64,000 nt of DNA from F1-120-MAGs118 sp013360535 (GTDB taxonomy: Bacteria; Planctomycetota; UBA1135; GCA-002686595), in NCBI GenBank assembly GCA_026647215.1, contig JAPKHC010000001.1:186001-250000 (forward strand), read 5' to 3'. The first letter of the stretch is position 1; each line of letters starts with the position of its first letter. Of this stretch, positions 33,472-42,205 are shown in pieces. The notes below the pieces were generated by a model. That model was given only the letters and a program-made list of their open reading frames with translations, did no database searches and was not told the DNA's origin. The position numbers and the translations under genes are program-made.

Positions 33472-35214
33472 ATGAACTTCACGTGTCGAACCGCCCTGAC
33501 GCTGCTGCTCGCGTGGCTCGCGCTCGCTTGCCTCGCAGGTGGGGCCCTCGCCCAAGGCCGCGGCGCGCAGGTGCGCGCGTACCTGTCGAGCGGCGTCGTC
33601 CGCCAGGGCGACCGCGTGGCGCTGATCGTGAGCGTCGAGAACGCGCGCGCGGCCGAGCTCGGTGCGCTGCCGCGCGTCGAGGGCCTCGCGATCGGTCCGG
33701 CGCCCGCCCCCAGCGAGCACCGCTCGCTCGTGATCACCGGCTCGCGCCGGCAGGAGAACGTGTCGCGCACGTGGCAGGTGCCGCTGCGGCCCGCGGACAT
33801 CGGCGTGTACACGATCCCTCCGTTCGACGTGGTCGTCGACGGTGCGGCCCAGAAGACGCCCGAGCTCGTGCTCAACGTCGTGCGCGACATGAAGGGCGAG
33901 GAGCTCGGTTTCCTCGAGATCAAGCCGGCCGCGACCCGGGTCGTCGTCGGGCAGCCCTTCTCGCTCGAGATCCTGTTCGGCTTCGACACCGCGATCACCG
34001 ACAGCACCAACTACGCGAACCTCGCGCTGGCGTGGTGGGGGAACCTGCCGGGCCTGCTCGAGAACGAGCCGCCGCGCCCCGACCCGGCGCGCCGCCGCCT
34101 CAAGATCGTCGTCAACGACCGCGAGACGATCGAGGTCGAGCAGCTCGACAACCGCAAGCTGCGCGGGCGCGACTTCGTGCAGCTTCGGCTCGTGCGTTCC
34201 TTCACGCCGACGCGCACGGGCAAGCTCGAGTTCCCGATCTCCTACTTCGAGTTCGGCCGAATCGTCGAGAGCAACGACTTCTTCCGCACGCGGCGCGAGA
34301 AGGGCGAGACCTTCTTCTCGCGCGCGGCCGACCTCGCGATCGACGTCGTGCCGCTGCCCGAGGAGGGACGGCCGGTCGAGTTCTCCGGCGCGATCGGCAC
34401 GCTGGCGGCGAAGGCCGACGCGACGCCGCGCGACGTCGACGCGGGTGAGTCGATCAAGTTCAAGGTCGAGTGGACGGGCGCGGGCAACCTCGAGTTCTTC
34501 ACCGCGCCCGACCCGGCGCGGCTCGAGGCCTTCCGCAATTTCCGCGTGTACGGCAAGACCGAGGACCGTTCGCTCGAGCGCCGCGTCGTCACCTACGACA
34601 TCGCGCCGATCACGAGCGAAGTGCGCGAGATCCCGCCGCTCGCGCTTTCGGTCTACGACCCGGTGGCCGAGCGTTACACCTCGATCTCGACGGACCCGAT
34701 CGCGATCCGCGTGCGCGCGCTCGAAGGCGCGACGGGCCTGAGCGACGCCGACGCGGCCGAGCGCTTCCGCAACGACATTCTCGACGTCGAGCGCGAGCCG
34801 GGAAGCGCGCGCACTTCGAGCGCCCTCGGCACGGGCTGGATCCTCGGCCTGCTCGCGGCGCTGCCCGCGGGCTGGCTCGCGCTGCGCACGGCGGTGCGAC
34901 GCTTCGGGGATCCCGACGCACCGGCGGCGCGCGCGCGTCGGCAGGCGCGGCGCAAGCTCGCGCGGGGGCTCGAGGGGGCGCAGGACGCGCGTGCGCAGCT
35001 CGAGCTCGTGCTGCAGTTCCTCTCCGAGCGTTCGGGTCGTTCGGCCGAGGCGTGGATCGGCGACAAGGTCGCCACGCGGATCGGTGCGGCGGGCGAGGGG
35101 CTCGATGCGAGCGTCGCGGAACTCGAACGCGCGGTGTGGGGCGGGTCCGGCGGTGCGCTCGCGAAGGAGCGCATCCTCTCGGCCGCGGATGCAGCGATCG
35201 GAGGTGGCCTGTGA
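33472..35214 (+). CDS. batD: BatD-like protein
   Basis: A 580-residue protein with a signal peptide (about 27 residues, ending ALAQG). Several beta-sandwich repeats typical of the BatD/oxygen-tolerance family (PF13584) follow: QVRAYLSSGVVRQGDRVALIVSVEN at the start, then VVGQPFSLEILFGF and DVDAGESIKFKVEWTGAGNLEF. A single membrane helix lies near residue 455 (WILGLLAALPAGWLALRTAV), with a short cytoplasmic helical tail after it. It is the largest extracytoplasmic piece of the system and probably receives signals or partners outside the membrane. BatE begins in its stop codon. Confidence 0.9.
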   Translation: MNFTCRTALTLLLAWLALACLAGGALAQGRGAQVRAYLSSGVVRQGDRVALIVSVENARAAELGALPRVEGLAIGPAPAPSEHRSLVITGSRRQENVSRTWQVPLRPADIGVYTIPPFDVVVDGAAQKTPELVLNVVRDMKGEELGFLEIKPAATRVVVGQPFSLEILFGFDTAITDSTNYANLALAWWGNLPGLLENEPPRPDPARRRLKIVVNDRETIEVEQLDNRKLRGRDFVQLRLVRSFTPTRTGKLEFPISYFEFGRIVESNDFFRTRREKGETFFSRAADLAIDVVPLPEEGRPVEFSGAIGTLAAKADATPRDVDAGESIKFKVEWTGAGNLEFFTAPDPARLEAFRNFRVYGKTEDRSLERRVVTYDIAPITSEVREIPPLALSVYDPVAERYTSISTDPIAIRVRALEGATGLSDADAAERFRNDILDVEREPGSARTSSALGTGWILGLLAALPAGWLALRTAVRRFGDPDAPAARARRQARRKLARGLEGAQDARAQLELVLQFLSERSGRSAEAWIGDKVATRIGAAGEGLDASVAELERAVWGGSGGALAKERILSAADAAIGGGL

Positions 35215-35984
35215 AGGACCTGCTCCGCAGCCTGCTGTTCGCGGCGATCGTGTCGCTCGCGGCACTGGTTCCTTTCGTCCGCGCGCAGGAAGGCCACGGG
35301 CGCGCGCTCGAGGCCTATCGCAGCGCTTCCTACGAGGTCGCGCGGACGTTGTGGCTCGCCGAGCTCGAACGCACCGACGCCGCGGCGCCCGACCGAGCGC
35401 GCGTGCTCTACAACCTCGGCAACACCGCGTTCCGGCTCAAGCGGCCGCTCGAGGCGGCGGCCTGGTACACGGCGGTGCTGCGGATCGACCCACGCGACGA
35501 GAACGCCTGGCACAACCTCGAGTTCGTGCGCCGCGAGGCGGGCCTCGAGCCGGCGGACCGCGGCGACCTGAGCGCGACCGCGAAGCGCTTTGCGAGTTCG
35601 CTCACCCTGCCCGAGAGCGAACGGCTCGTGCTCGGCGTCGCGGCGCTGCTTGGCTTGGCACTCGCCTGGGAAGCGCTGCGCGGCTCGCAGGCCTCGCGCG
35701 CGGCGAGCCTCGCACTCGCCGGCCTGCTCGCGCTCGCGCTCGTGCCGTGGCTGTGGCGTGTCGCGCATGCGGACGAGCGACCGGTGTTCGTCGTGCAACC
35801 CGAAGGTGCGGCGCTGCTCTCCGAGCCGCGTGCGGAAGCGACGTTGATCGGCCGCGTTCCGGCCGCGGGCGAGGCCGAGCGCATCGACTCGCTCCCCGGC
35901 TGGCTGCGCGTGCGCACCGCCGCGGGCGAGACAGGCTGGGTCGCGGTGGAAGCGGTGCTTCCGCTCGACGCGCCGTATCGCTGA
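35211..35984 (+). CDS. batE: BatE-like TPR and SH3-domain membrane protein
   Basis: A 257-residue protein with a signal/anchor helix at the N-terminus. TPR repeats span about residues 28-105 (ARVLYNLGNTAFRLKRPLEAAAWYTAVLRIDPRDENAWHN). Two membrane helices lie near 130-180, and a C-terminal SH3-like domain (AALLSEPRAEATLIGRVPAAGE through GWLRVRTAAGETGWVAVEAV) ends the protein. This is the usual BatE layout. GTG 35211 overlaps the batD stop. The sirtuin gene begins 2 nt after its stop, so transcription may run on. Confidence 0.88.
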   Translation: MKDLLRSLLFAAIVSLAALVPFVRAQEGHGRALEAYRSASYEVARTLWLAELERTDAAAPDRARVLYNLGNTAFRLKRPLEAAAWYTAVLRIDPRDENAWHNLEFVRREAGLEPADRGDLSATAKRFASSLTLPESERLVLGVAALLGLALAWEALRGSQASRAASLALAGLLALALVPWLWRVAHADERPVFVVQPEGAALLSEPRAEATLIGRVPAAGEAERIDSLPGWLRVRTAAGETGWVAVEAVLPLDAPYR

Positions 35985-35986
35985 CG

Positions 35987-36724
35987 ATGGCCAGCGCACG
36001 CGCAACGGGTCGGCGCGCCAGCGTCGTGGTGCTCACGGGCGCCGGAATTTCCGCTGATTCCGGCCTCGCGACGTTTCGCGACGCCGACGGCCTGTGGGAA
36101 GGGCACCGCATCGAGGAGGTCGCGAGTCCCGAGGGCTGGGAAGCAGACCCGCACAAGGTGTGGCGCTTCTACCAGCTGCGGAGAGCCGCACTGGGCACCG
36201 TCGAGCCGAATGCGGCGCACTTCGCGCTGGCGAAGCTCGCGCGGCACTGCGCGGAGCGCGACGTCGAGTTCACGCTCGTGACGCAGAACGTCGACGACCT
36301 GCACGAGCGCGCGGGTTCCGAGCCGCTGCACCTGCACGGCGAGCTCGCGTGGCTGCGCTGCGAGCTGTGCGGGCATCGTGTGCGCGACCTCGAGCACGTC
36401 GATCCGCTCGAGTTCGTGGCCTGCGTGCCCTGCGGAAACCGGCGCCTGCGGCCGGACATCGTGTGGTTCGGCGAGCCTGTACCGCTCGCGGAGCGCCTCG
36501 AGCGGCTGGCGGAAGCCTGCACGCACTTCCTCGCGGTCGGCACGAGCGGCGTCGTCTATCCCGCCGCGGCCCTGCTCGGAATCGCGCGCGCGGCGGGCGC
36601 GCGGACCTACGTGCAGGGGCTCGTGCGGCCGGACAACCTCGGGACGCGCGACGAGTTCCATGCCGGCCGGGCCGTCGACGTGCTTCCGGACCTGTGCGAG
36701 CGAATCGCGCGCCTGTTCCCTTGA
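35987..36724 (+). CDS. cobB: Sir2-family NAD-dependent protein deacylase (class III-like)
   Basis: A 245-residue sirtuin. The NAD-binding GAGISADSG motif is at residues 18-26 and TQNVDDLHE at 99-107. The catalytic His117 is in HLHGE, and a zinc site uses Cys125, Cys128, Cys146 and Cys149. Tyr62 and Arg65 (FYQLRR) match the Tyr-x-x-Arg pair that in CobB and SIRT5 binds acidic acyl groups, so desuccinylase or demalonylase activity is likely besides deacetylation. It follows batE by 2 nt and may belong to the end of that transcript. Confidence 0.9.
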   Translation: MASARATGRRASVVVLTGAGISADSGLATFRDADGLWEGHRIEEVASPEGWEADPHKVWRFYQLRRAALGTVEPNAAHFALAKLARHCAERDVEFTLVTQNVDDLHERAGSEPLHLHGELAWLRCELCGHRVRDLEHVDPLEFVACVPCGNRRLRPDIVWFGEPVPLAERLERLAEACTHFLAVGTSGVVYPAAALLGIARAAGARTYVQGLVRPDNLGTRDEFHAGRAVDVLPDLCERIARLFP

Positions 36725-36744
36725 GGGCGGCGCGGCGATGACGG

Positions 36745-38184
36745 ATGCTCTTCCCCGTGCGTCCTGCGTTGCTCGTCCTGACGGTCGCCGCCCTGTGCGC
36801 CACCTGCGCGAAGCCGCCCACGTCCGCGGAGCGCGGGGGCGTGCTCGTGATCGCGATCGACAGCCTGCGCGTCGACCACCTGAGCGTTTACGGGTACGAC
36901 CGCGACACGACGCCCGAGATCGATGCGCTCGCCGCCGCTGGCGTGCGCTTCGAGGCGGCCTGGAGCGCGGCACCGGGCATCCTCGAGTCGAACGTCGCGC
37001 TCCTGTGCGGCAGCGATCCGCGCATCGCGCGACGGCTGCTCCCGCCGGACGTGCCGGGTTCGACGCTCGCCTACTGGCACGTGCCGGAGGCGGTGCCGCA
37101 CGTCGCGCAGGAGTTCCTGCGCGAGGGCTTCGCGACCGCGGCCTTCGTCGACCATCCGCAGCTGGGGCCCGGCGTCGGTCTCGCGCGCGGCTTCCAGGAG
37201 TTCCAGGGCGTTCCGCGTGAGCAGCAGCCCGGCGAGCGCGAGCCGACGCCCGACGAGCTCTTCGAGCGCATGTCGCGCTGGCTCGACGAGCGTGAGCCCG
37301 GCGAGCCGTGGTTCGCCTACGTGCACGTCGGCACTCTCGAGCGCTTCTGGTGGCACTACGACGAGCGCGGCGAGTCGCGCTTCCACCTCCGGCCCGAGCT
37401 CAACCGCGTCCCGCCCGTCGGCGATGGCGAGCGCCTGTTCCACGCCCTGCCGCGCACGCACTGGACGGGCGCGCAGCGTTCGCTCGCGGAGTACGAAGTC
37501 GCTTATGACGCGGCACTGCACGGCGTCGACGCGGCGATCGGCGCGTGCATCGACCGGCTGCGCGCGAAAGGGCGGCTCGACGACACGACGCTGGTCGTGG
37601 TCGGCACGCGCGGGCTGGGACTGGGCGAGGCCGGGCTCGTCGGCGACTGCGGCACGCTCACCGACGTCGACCTGCACGTGCCGCTGGTCGTGCGGCCGGC
37701 GCGCGGGCGGCCGTTCCGGCCCGGGCACGTGGCGACGGGACTCGCGAGCCTGATCGACGTCGCGCCGACGGTGCTCGCGCTCGGGGGGCTCCCGCAACCG
37801 CCGGAAATGCAGGGTGTTTCGCTGGTCGAGGCGCTGTCGGTGCCGGGGGCGCGCGCGCGTGAGCACGCCTTCGCGAGTTGCGGCCTGCAGCCGGGCTGGG
37901 TCGCGATCGGCGAGCGCCACTGTCTCGAGTTCACCGAGCCGTGGCGCGCGTCGAGCGAGCTGCTCGTGCGCTCGTGGTATGGCTCGCCTGCACCTGCGGA
38001 TCCCAAGCCGCGTGTCGTGCTGCACGATCGCGAGCGCGACGCGAGCCTCGGGCACGCCGCGAGCGCCGAAGCACCGGAGAGCGTGGTCGCGCCGCTGCGG
38101 GCGGCGGCGCTGGCGTGGGAGGAGCGCGTCGAGGAGCTGCGGCGCCGCCACCAGCCGAGCGACTGGGAAGCGAAGTCGCCGTGA
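36745..38184 (+). CDS. exported sulfatase/alkaline-phosphatase-fold protein lacking usual catalytic residues
   Basis: A 479-residue protein with a signal-type N-terminus (possible lipidation at Cys18 or Cys21). The overall sulfatase fold is clear: VLVIAIDSLRVDHLSVYGY at the start, TPEIDALAAAGVRFEAAWS, a RVPL-like PLVVRP segment, and IDVAPTVLALGG. The nucleophile position reads APGILESNVALLCG, with Ile79 where active relatives have Cys, Ser or Thr. The metal-binding DHGE motif is replaced by TRGLGLGE near residue 287. This suggests a non-catalytic or altered protein, perhaps a binding module. The glycosyltransferase that follows overlaps its stop, hinting at an envelope-glycan role. No formylglycine motif CxPxR is present. 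Confidence 0.7.
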   Translation: MLFPVRPALLVLTVAALCATCAKPPTSAERGGVLVIAIDSLRVDHLSVYGYDRDTTPEIDALAAAGVRFEAAWSAAPGILESNVALLCGSDPRIARRLLPPDVPGSTLAYWHVPEAVPHVAQEFLREGFATAAFVDHPQLGPGVGLARGFQEFQGVPREQQPGEREPTPDELFERMSRWLDEREPGEPWFAYVHVGTLERFWWHYDERGESRFHLRPELNRVPPVGDGERLFHALPRTHWTGAQRSLAEYEVAYDAALHGVDAAIGACIDRLRAKGRLDDTTLVVVGTRGLGLGEAGLVGDCGTLTDVDLHVPLVVRPARGRPFRPGHVATGLASLIDVAPTVLALGGLPQPPEMQGVSLVEALSVPGARAREHAFASCGLQPGWVAIGERHCLEFTEPWRASSELLVRSWYGSPAPADPKPRVVLHDRERDASLGHAASAEAPESVVAPLRAAALAWEERVEELRRRHQPSDWEAKSP

Positions 38185-39539
38185 GCGCCGTGCGCGGCGC
38201 GGAAGTTCCGGCCGGTGGCCTCGACGTCGGTTTCGTCGTGCGCCGCTGGCAGCCGGAGGAATCGCTCGCGACGCAGCGCTGGCGCGAGCTCGCGCTGGCG
38301 CTCGTCGCGCGCGGCCAGCGCGTGCACGTCGTCGCGCGCGAGCAGGGCGCCGATGCGGAGCTCGACGTGCGCGCGGTCGGGCTCGCCCGCAACGACCCGC
38401 GCACGCTCGGAGAGCTCGCGCGCGAGCGCACCGCCGAGGACGCGCTGCTCGCGTGGGTCGCGGAAGTGCCCTGCGACGTCGTGCACGTGCTCGAGCCGGA
38501 GGCCTTCGGTGTCGGCAGCGTTCGTGCACTGGGCGAGATGGGACGACCGCTGGTCGTGGCGCTCGACGACGACGAGCCGATCTGTCCGCGGCGCCACCAG
38601 CTCAGCGCGGCGGGAGCGCGCTGCCTGCAGCCGCTGGCGAGCGCCTGCGCCGAATGCCTCGGGCGCACGTGGCCCGCGCTGATGCCGCGCTCGACCGGGC
38701 CGCAGGCCGGCCCCGATGGCGGTCTGGCGAACGGCGACGAACAGGCGGCGGCGTTGCGCACTCGCGCGGTGGTCGGCTGGCTCGGGCGTGCGCAGCGGCT
38801 CGTCGTGCCTTCGCGGCCCGGACTGGAACCGTACGTGCGGATGGGGCTGACGGAGAGCACGCTGCGGGTCGTCGAGCCGGGGCTCGGCGCCGCGCGAGCG
38901 ACGCGGCGAGGCTGGCGCGCCGACGGGAAGCTGCGGGTGGGTCTGGCCGGAGAACATGCGTTGCCCGCGGGCGCGCGCGTTGCACTGGAGGCCTTCGCGG
39001 CGCTCGCGGAACCCGAAGCCGAGCTCGAGCTGTGCGTCGCGACCACGCCCTGGTACGGCGAGGCGCGGCCGATGCAGGCGCTGGTCGAGCGCGTGGGCGC
39101 GGTGCGCGGCGCGACGCTGGCACCGGGCTTGCGCGCCAGCGAGTTCACGAACTGGCTTTCGCGTCTCGATCTGCTGCTCGCGCCGACGGCGTGGGCCGAT
39201 CCGCAGGCGCTCGAGGTGCGCCACGCGCGTGCGGCGGGCCTGCCGGTGCTCGGCAGCGAGCTGGGAGTGCTCCCGCAGCTCCTGCGCGGCAGTGCGGAAG
39301 GAGCGGTGCTGCCCGAGGCCGACGTCGGCGCGTGGACACGGGCCCTGCGGCGCTTCGTGGACGATCGAGAGTGGCGCGACGCGCTCGCGCGGACGACGCA
39401 CGAGGTGCGCGGCGCCGGCAGCGAGGCCGAGGAACTCGAGCGGCTCTACCGCGAGGCGATCGACGAGGCCGGGGCGAACGTTCCGGCGCCGCCCGCGCGA
39501 AAACCCGGGTTCTTCGGGCGGCTCTTCGGACGTCAGTGA
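38181..39539 (+). CDS. GT4-like glycosyltransferase, divergent
   Basis: A 452-residue protein of GT-B character. The N-terminal half starts with VGFVVRRWQPEESLATQRWRELALALVARGQRVHVVAR and has a Cys pair region (CLQPLASACAECLG) like that found between the domains of some GT4 enzymes. The C-terminal half has LRVGLAGEHALPAG, LAPTAWADPQALEVRHARAAGLPVLGSELG and a C-terminal helix. The canonical E-x7-E is only partly kept. The donor and acceptor are unknown. Its start, GTG 38181, is coupled to the sulfatase-fold gene. It ends with a basic Phe-Phe-Gly-Arg-Leu-Phe tail and overlaps the opposing GT-C gene by 7 nt. Confidence 0.78.
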   Translation: MSAVRGAEVPAGGLDVGFVVRRWQPEESLATQRWRELALALVARGQRVHVVAREQGADAELDVRAVGLARNDPRTLGELARERTAEDALLAWVAEVPCDVVHVLEPEAFGVGSVRALGEMGRPLVVALDDDEPICPRRHQLSAAGARCLQPLASACAECLGRTWPALMPRSTGPQAGPDGGLANGDEQAAALRTRAVVGWLGRAQRLVVPSRPGLEPYVRMGLTESTLRVVEPGLGAARATRRGWRADGKLRVGLAGEHALPAGARVALEAFAALAEPEAELELCVATTPWYGEARPMQALVERVGAVRGATLAPGLRASEFTNWLSRLDLLLAPTAWADPQALEVRHARAAGLPVLGSELGVLPQLLRGSAEGAVLPEADVGAWTRALRRFVDDREWRDALARTTHEVRGAGSEAEELERLYREAIDEAGANVPAPPARKPGFFGRLFGRQ

Positions 39540-41134
39540 AGGCGCACGCCGACGCGCCAGATCGCGCTCCAGCGCCCCGGCTCGAACAGCGGCGCACGTG
39601 TCACGAGCTCCAGGAGCTCGCGCTCTTCCTGCAGCGCCGGATCGGCGAGGCGCAGCGTGGGGTCGGAGAGCGACTCGAGATAGCCGGCGGGCAGGGAGCG
39701 GTAATAGTGGCCGACGCGCCAGCCGCGCGAGGCGTTCTTCGCGTTCTTCTCGGGCTCGACGAACTTGCCGTCGATCCAGATCGGCTGGCGCGCGACGAGG
39801 GCGTCGGAGAGCCCCATCGGATCGACGAGGTGCACGGCGGGACCGCACCAGAAGCCGAGGTAACCGATGCCTTCGGCCAGCTTCACCTTCGTGCCCTCGC
39901 GCGCGAACACGTCCGCCAGCGGATGGCCCTTCGACACGTGCAACTTGCCCTCGGTGGTGCGGTTCTCACTCCACAGGCCCGACACCGTGTACCAGTAGCC
40001 GCGCTCGTCCGCGATGCCGTTGGCGGCGATGAACTCAGGCGACTTCTTGCCCTGCGAGTAGTCGACGGGTGCACGCAGCGGCGAGAGCGGCGTGAAGGCG
40101 GCGAGCGCGAGCGCGGCGAGCGCGAGGCCGCCGGAGAAGCGCACGTCGAGACGGCCTTGCGCGAGCAGGAAGGCCGCGGCGACCAGCGGTGCGGTGAGGA
40201 AGCGGCCGCTCATGAAGTCGCCGCCGACGCGCGCGACGTAGAAGAGGTGCAGCAGGATGCCGAGCGCGAGCGCGAGCCCGAAGGCCTCGCGGCGCGCGAC
40301 GGCGAGCGCCAGCGCGGCGGCGAGCGTAAGCAGGGTCAGCGGGTCGAGCGCGAAGGAGTTGGCGAGGTACTCGAGCCCCTGCGCGGTCAGTTCCGATTGC
40401 GGCAGGCCGCTGGAGAGCTTGGCGAGAGCGGAGTTGGGGATCAGCGCGCCGTAGTAGACGAGCGAGAAGAGCTCCCACAGCACGAGCGGCAGGAAACCCA
40501 GCGCCATCTGCACTATCCCGCGGCGGCCACGCTCGCGCGCGAGCTGCATCACGAGCAACGGCGCGAGCAGCGCGAGGCCGTCGAGGCGCGTGAGGGCGAC
40601 GGCGCTGGCGCACAGCGCGAGCTTGAGCGAGCGGCGCCGGTCGGGGCTCTCCGAAGAGAGCGTCACGAAGGCGGCGACGAGCGAGAGGTGCAGCAGCGGG
40701 TTCTCGAGCCCCGACGTCGAGAAGTCGACGAAGGCCTTCGAGCCGCACAGCACGACGAGCGCGAGCGCGGCCCCGGCGACGTCGCGCGCGCCGCGGAAGG
40801 CGAGCAGCAGCGCCGCGGCCGTGGTGCAGGCGAGCGAGAGCGCGAGGCTCGTGAAGTAGGGCTCGCGCGTCACCACGTAGGGCAAGGACACGAGGAACAT
40901 CCACAGCGGGTTCGTGTAGGCCTGCACTCGCTCGGCGACGTTCCAGCGCAGGCCGTGGCCGGCGGTGAAGTTGTCGACCACGCGGAACGTGATGTAGGCG
41001 TCGTCGCAGGCCCAGGCGCACTTGAGGGCGAGCAGCAGCAGCCCGGCGACCAGGCCGAACAGCAGCGCGCGGTCGAGCGCGCTCGCCTGCGGGGCGGCGG
41101 TCGTCTGCGTGGCGGAGAGGCTCCCGTTCGACAT
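39533..41134 (-). CDS. GT-C type membrane glycosyltransferase, AftB-like
   Basis: A 533-residue polytopic protein with about ten membrane helices. The first extracytoplasmic loop carries DDAYITFRVVDNFTAGHGLRWN, the Asp-Asp pattern of GT-C enzymes that use polyprenyl-phosphate sugars. AYTNPLWMFL and STSGLENPL follow. Together these are typical of the mycobacterial AftB-like and related bacterial families. A periplasmic C-terminal domain of about 150 residues (YWYTVSGLWSENRTTEG onward) follows the helices. It probably transfers a sugar to an envelope glycan. The start is 3 nt after the stop of the histidine phosphatase gene, so the two are co-transcribed. Confidence 0.82.
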   Translation of the reverse strand: MSNGSLSATQTTAAPQASALDRALLFGLVAGLLLLALKCAWACDDAYITFRVVDNFTAGHGLRWNVAERVQAYTNPLWMFLVSLPYVVTREPYFTSLALSLACTTAAALLLAFRGARDVAGAALALVVLCGSKAFVDFSTSGLENPLLHLSLVAAFVTLSSESPDRRRSLKLALCASAVALTRLDGLALLAPLLVMQLARERGRRGIVQMALGFLPLVLWELFSLVYYGALIPNSALAKLSSGLPQSELTAQGLEYLANSFALDPLTLLTLAAALALAVARREAFGLALALGILLHLFYVARVGGDFMSGRFLTAPLVAAAFLLAQGRLDVRFSGGLALAALALAAFTPLSPLRAPVDYSQGKKSPEFIAANGIADERGYWYTVSGLWSENRTTEGKLHVSKGHPLADVFAREGTKVKLAEGIGYLGFWCGPAVHLVDPMGLSDALVARQPIWIDGKFVEPEKNAKNASRGWRVGHYYRSLPAGYLESLSDPTLRLADPALQEERELLELVTRAPLFEPGRWSAIWRVGVRLH

Positions 41135-41136
41135 GT

Positions 41137-41814
41137 TCAGCTCACAGCCGTCACGGGGCCGTGGGGCGAGCGCACGTTCGCGCGTTCGAGCCGCCAGCCG
41201 TCGGGGCCGTCGTGCAGCACGACCGCGGCCGTCAGGTCGACACGCAGCCGGAACGACGCGTTGGGCGCGATGCCGAGCGCGTGGGCGGCGAGGTTGCGCA
41301 CGACGTTGTAGTGGCAAGCGAGCGCGAGCGGGCCGCCGTGCCGCGTGAGCGCCGCCTCGAGCACGGGCCACGCGCGCGCGAGCACGTCCTCGTCGGTCTC
41401 GCCGCCGTGCACGCGCGTGTGCCACGGATCGTCGTAGATCGCGGCGAGCTCCGCCTCGTGCGCGGCGAGCAGCTCGGCCATCGTGCGACCCTGGAAGCGG
41501 CCGCGGAAGATCTCGACGAGGCCCGCGTGCAGCTCGAGCGGAGCGCCGGTTTGCCGTGCGAGCTCCGTCCCGAGCTCGCGCGCACGCTGCAGCGTCGACG
41601 CGACCACCGCGCGGAACGGGAAGCCGGCGAAGCGCGCCGCGAGCGCCACCGTCTCGCGCCGGCCGTGCTCGCTCAGCGGCACGTCCATGCCACCGTAGGC
41701 GAGGCCCTGGAACTCCTCGGCAACCTCGCCGTGGCGGAAGAGCCAGACGGTGTGGCCGGTTCGGAAGCCCGGGTGGGGGCGGCGAGTGCGCTCGGGGCCC
41801 GTGGGGACGCTCAT
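41137..41814 (-). CDS. histidine phosphatase family protein
   Basis: A 225-residue member of the phosphoglycerate mutase/phosphatase superfamily. The catalytic motif FRHGE holds the phosphorylated His28. PLSEHGRRE, the Arg in STLQRARE, a Glu in the EIFRGRFQGRT segment and the second His in LACHYNVVRN complete the active site. Length and the FQGRTMAEL segment resemble CobC- and broad-specificity phosphatases. The physiological substrate is not clear; coupling to a GT-C gene suggests sugar-phosphate or lipid-phosphate chemistry. It is divergent from the ferredoxin gene. Confidence 0.88.
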   Translation of the reverse strand: MSVPTGPERTRRPHPGFRTGHTVWLFRHGEVAEEFQGLAYGGMDVPLSEHGRRETVALAARFAGFPFRAVVASTLQRARELGTELARQTGAPLELHAGLVEIFRGRFQGRTMAELLAAHEAELAAIYDDPWHTRVHGGETDEDVLARAWPVLEAALTRHGGPLALACHYNVVRNLAAHALGIAPNASFRLRVDLTAAVVLHDGPDGWRLERANVRSPHGPVTAVS

Positions 41815-41864
41815 GGCGAGAGCCTACGGGTTTCGCGCGCGCCTTGCTGCACCCATGCGACACC

Positions 41865-41870
41865 CGTAAT
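41865..41870 (+). promoter_or_regulatory. candidate -10 element upstream of the ferredoxin gene
   Basis: CGTAAT matches four of six bases of TATAAT. A TTGCTG (41844-41849) lies 15 nt upstream, a spacing shorter than ideal. This is in the 100-nt divergent gap between the histidine phosphatase and ferredoxin genes. Weak evidence. Confidence 0.2.
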
Positions 41871-41914
41871 CTCCCGCGCCCCCAAAGTCCGACGCGCTCC
41901 GGCGCGCTCCACCG

Positions 41915-42196
41915 ATGCCCAAGCTCACGTACCTGCCCACGGGCCAGTCCTTCGAAGTTCCTGCCGGCACGCGCTACGTCGAATTCTGCGGCAAGGAGGA
42001 CCTGCCGCAGCCTTTCGGCTGCACGGTCGGAAGTTGCGGGACTTGTGTGGTCGCGCTCGAGAGCGGCGCCGCGAACGTCGATCCGGCGAGCGCCGACGAG
42101 CGCGACACGGTCGAGATGGCGACGGCGGTCGCGGGTGCGCGGCTGGGTTGCCAGCTCGTGATCCGCGGCGACGTCGCGCTGCGTCCGATCGAGTGA
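41915..42196 (+). CDS. plant-type [2Fe-2S] ferredoxin
   Basis: A 93-residue ferredoxin. The cluster ligands are Cys36, Cys41 and Cys44 (GCTVGSCGTC) and Cys79 (LGCQL). The spacing fits the plant/adrenodoxin class. An extra Cys25 is unusual but not in a ligand position. Such proteins shuttle single electrons to oxygenases or reductases. No obvious partner reductase is adjacent, so the pathway is unknown. It is convergent with the DoxX-like gene, with a 9-nt gap. Confidence 0.9.
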   Translation: MPKLTYLPTGQSFEVPAGTRYVEFCGKEDLPQPFGCTVGSCGTCVVALESGAANVDPASADERDTVEMATAVAGARLGCQLVIRGDVALRPIE

Positions 42197-42205
42197 CGCG
42201 TGGGT

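Noticed and set aside
37814..41311. 1165-codon plus-strand frame
   Set aside because: It covers parts of several genes on both strands and has no start signal or domain; low-complexity Arg/Ala composition.
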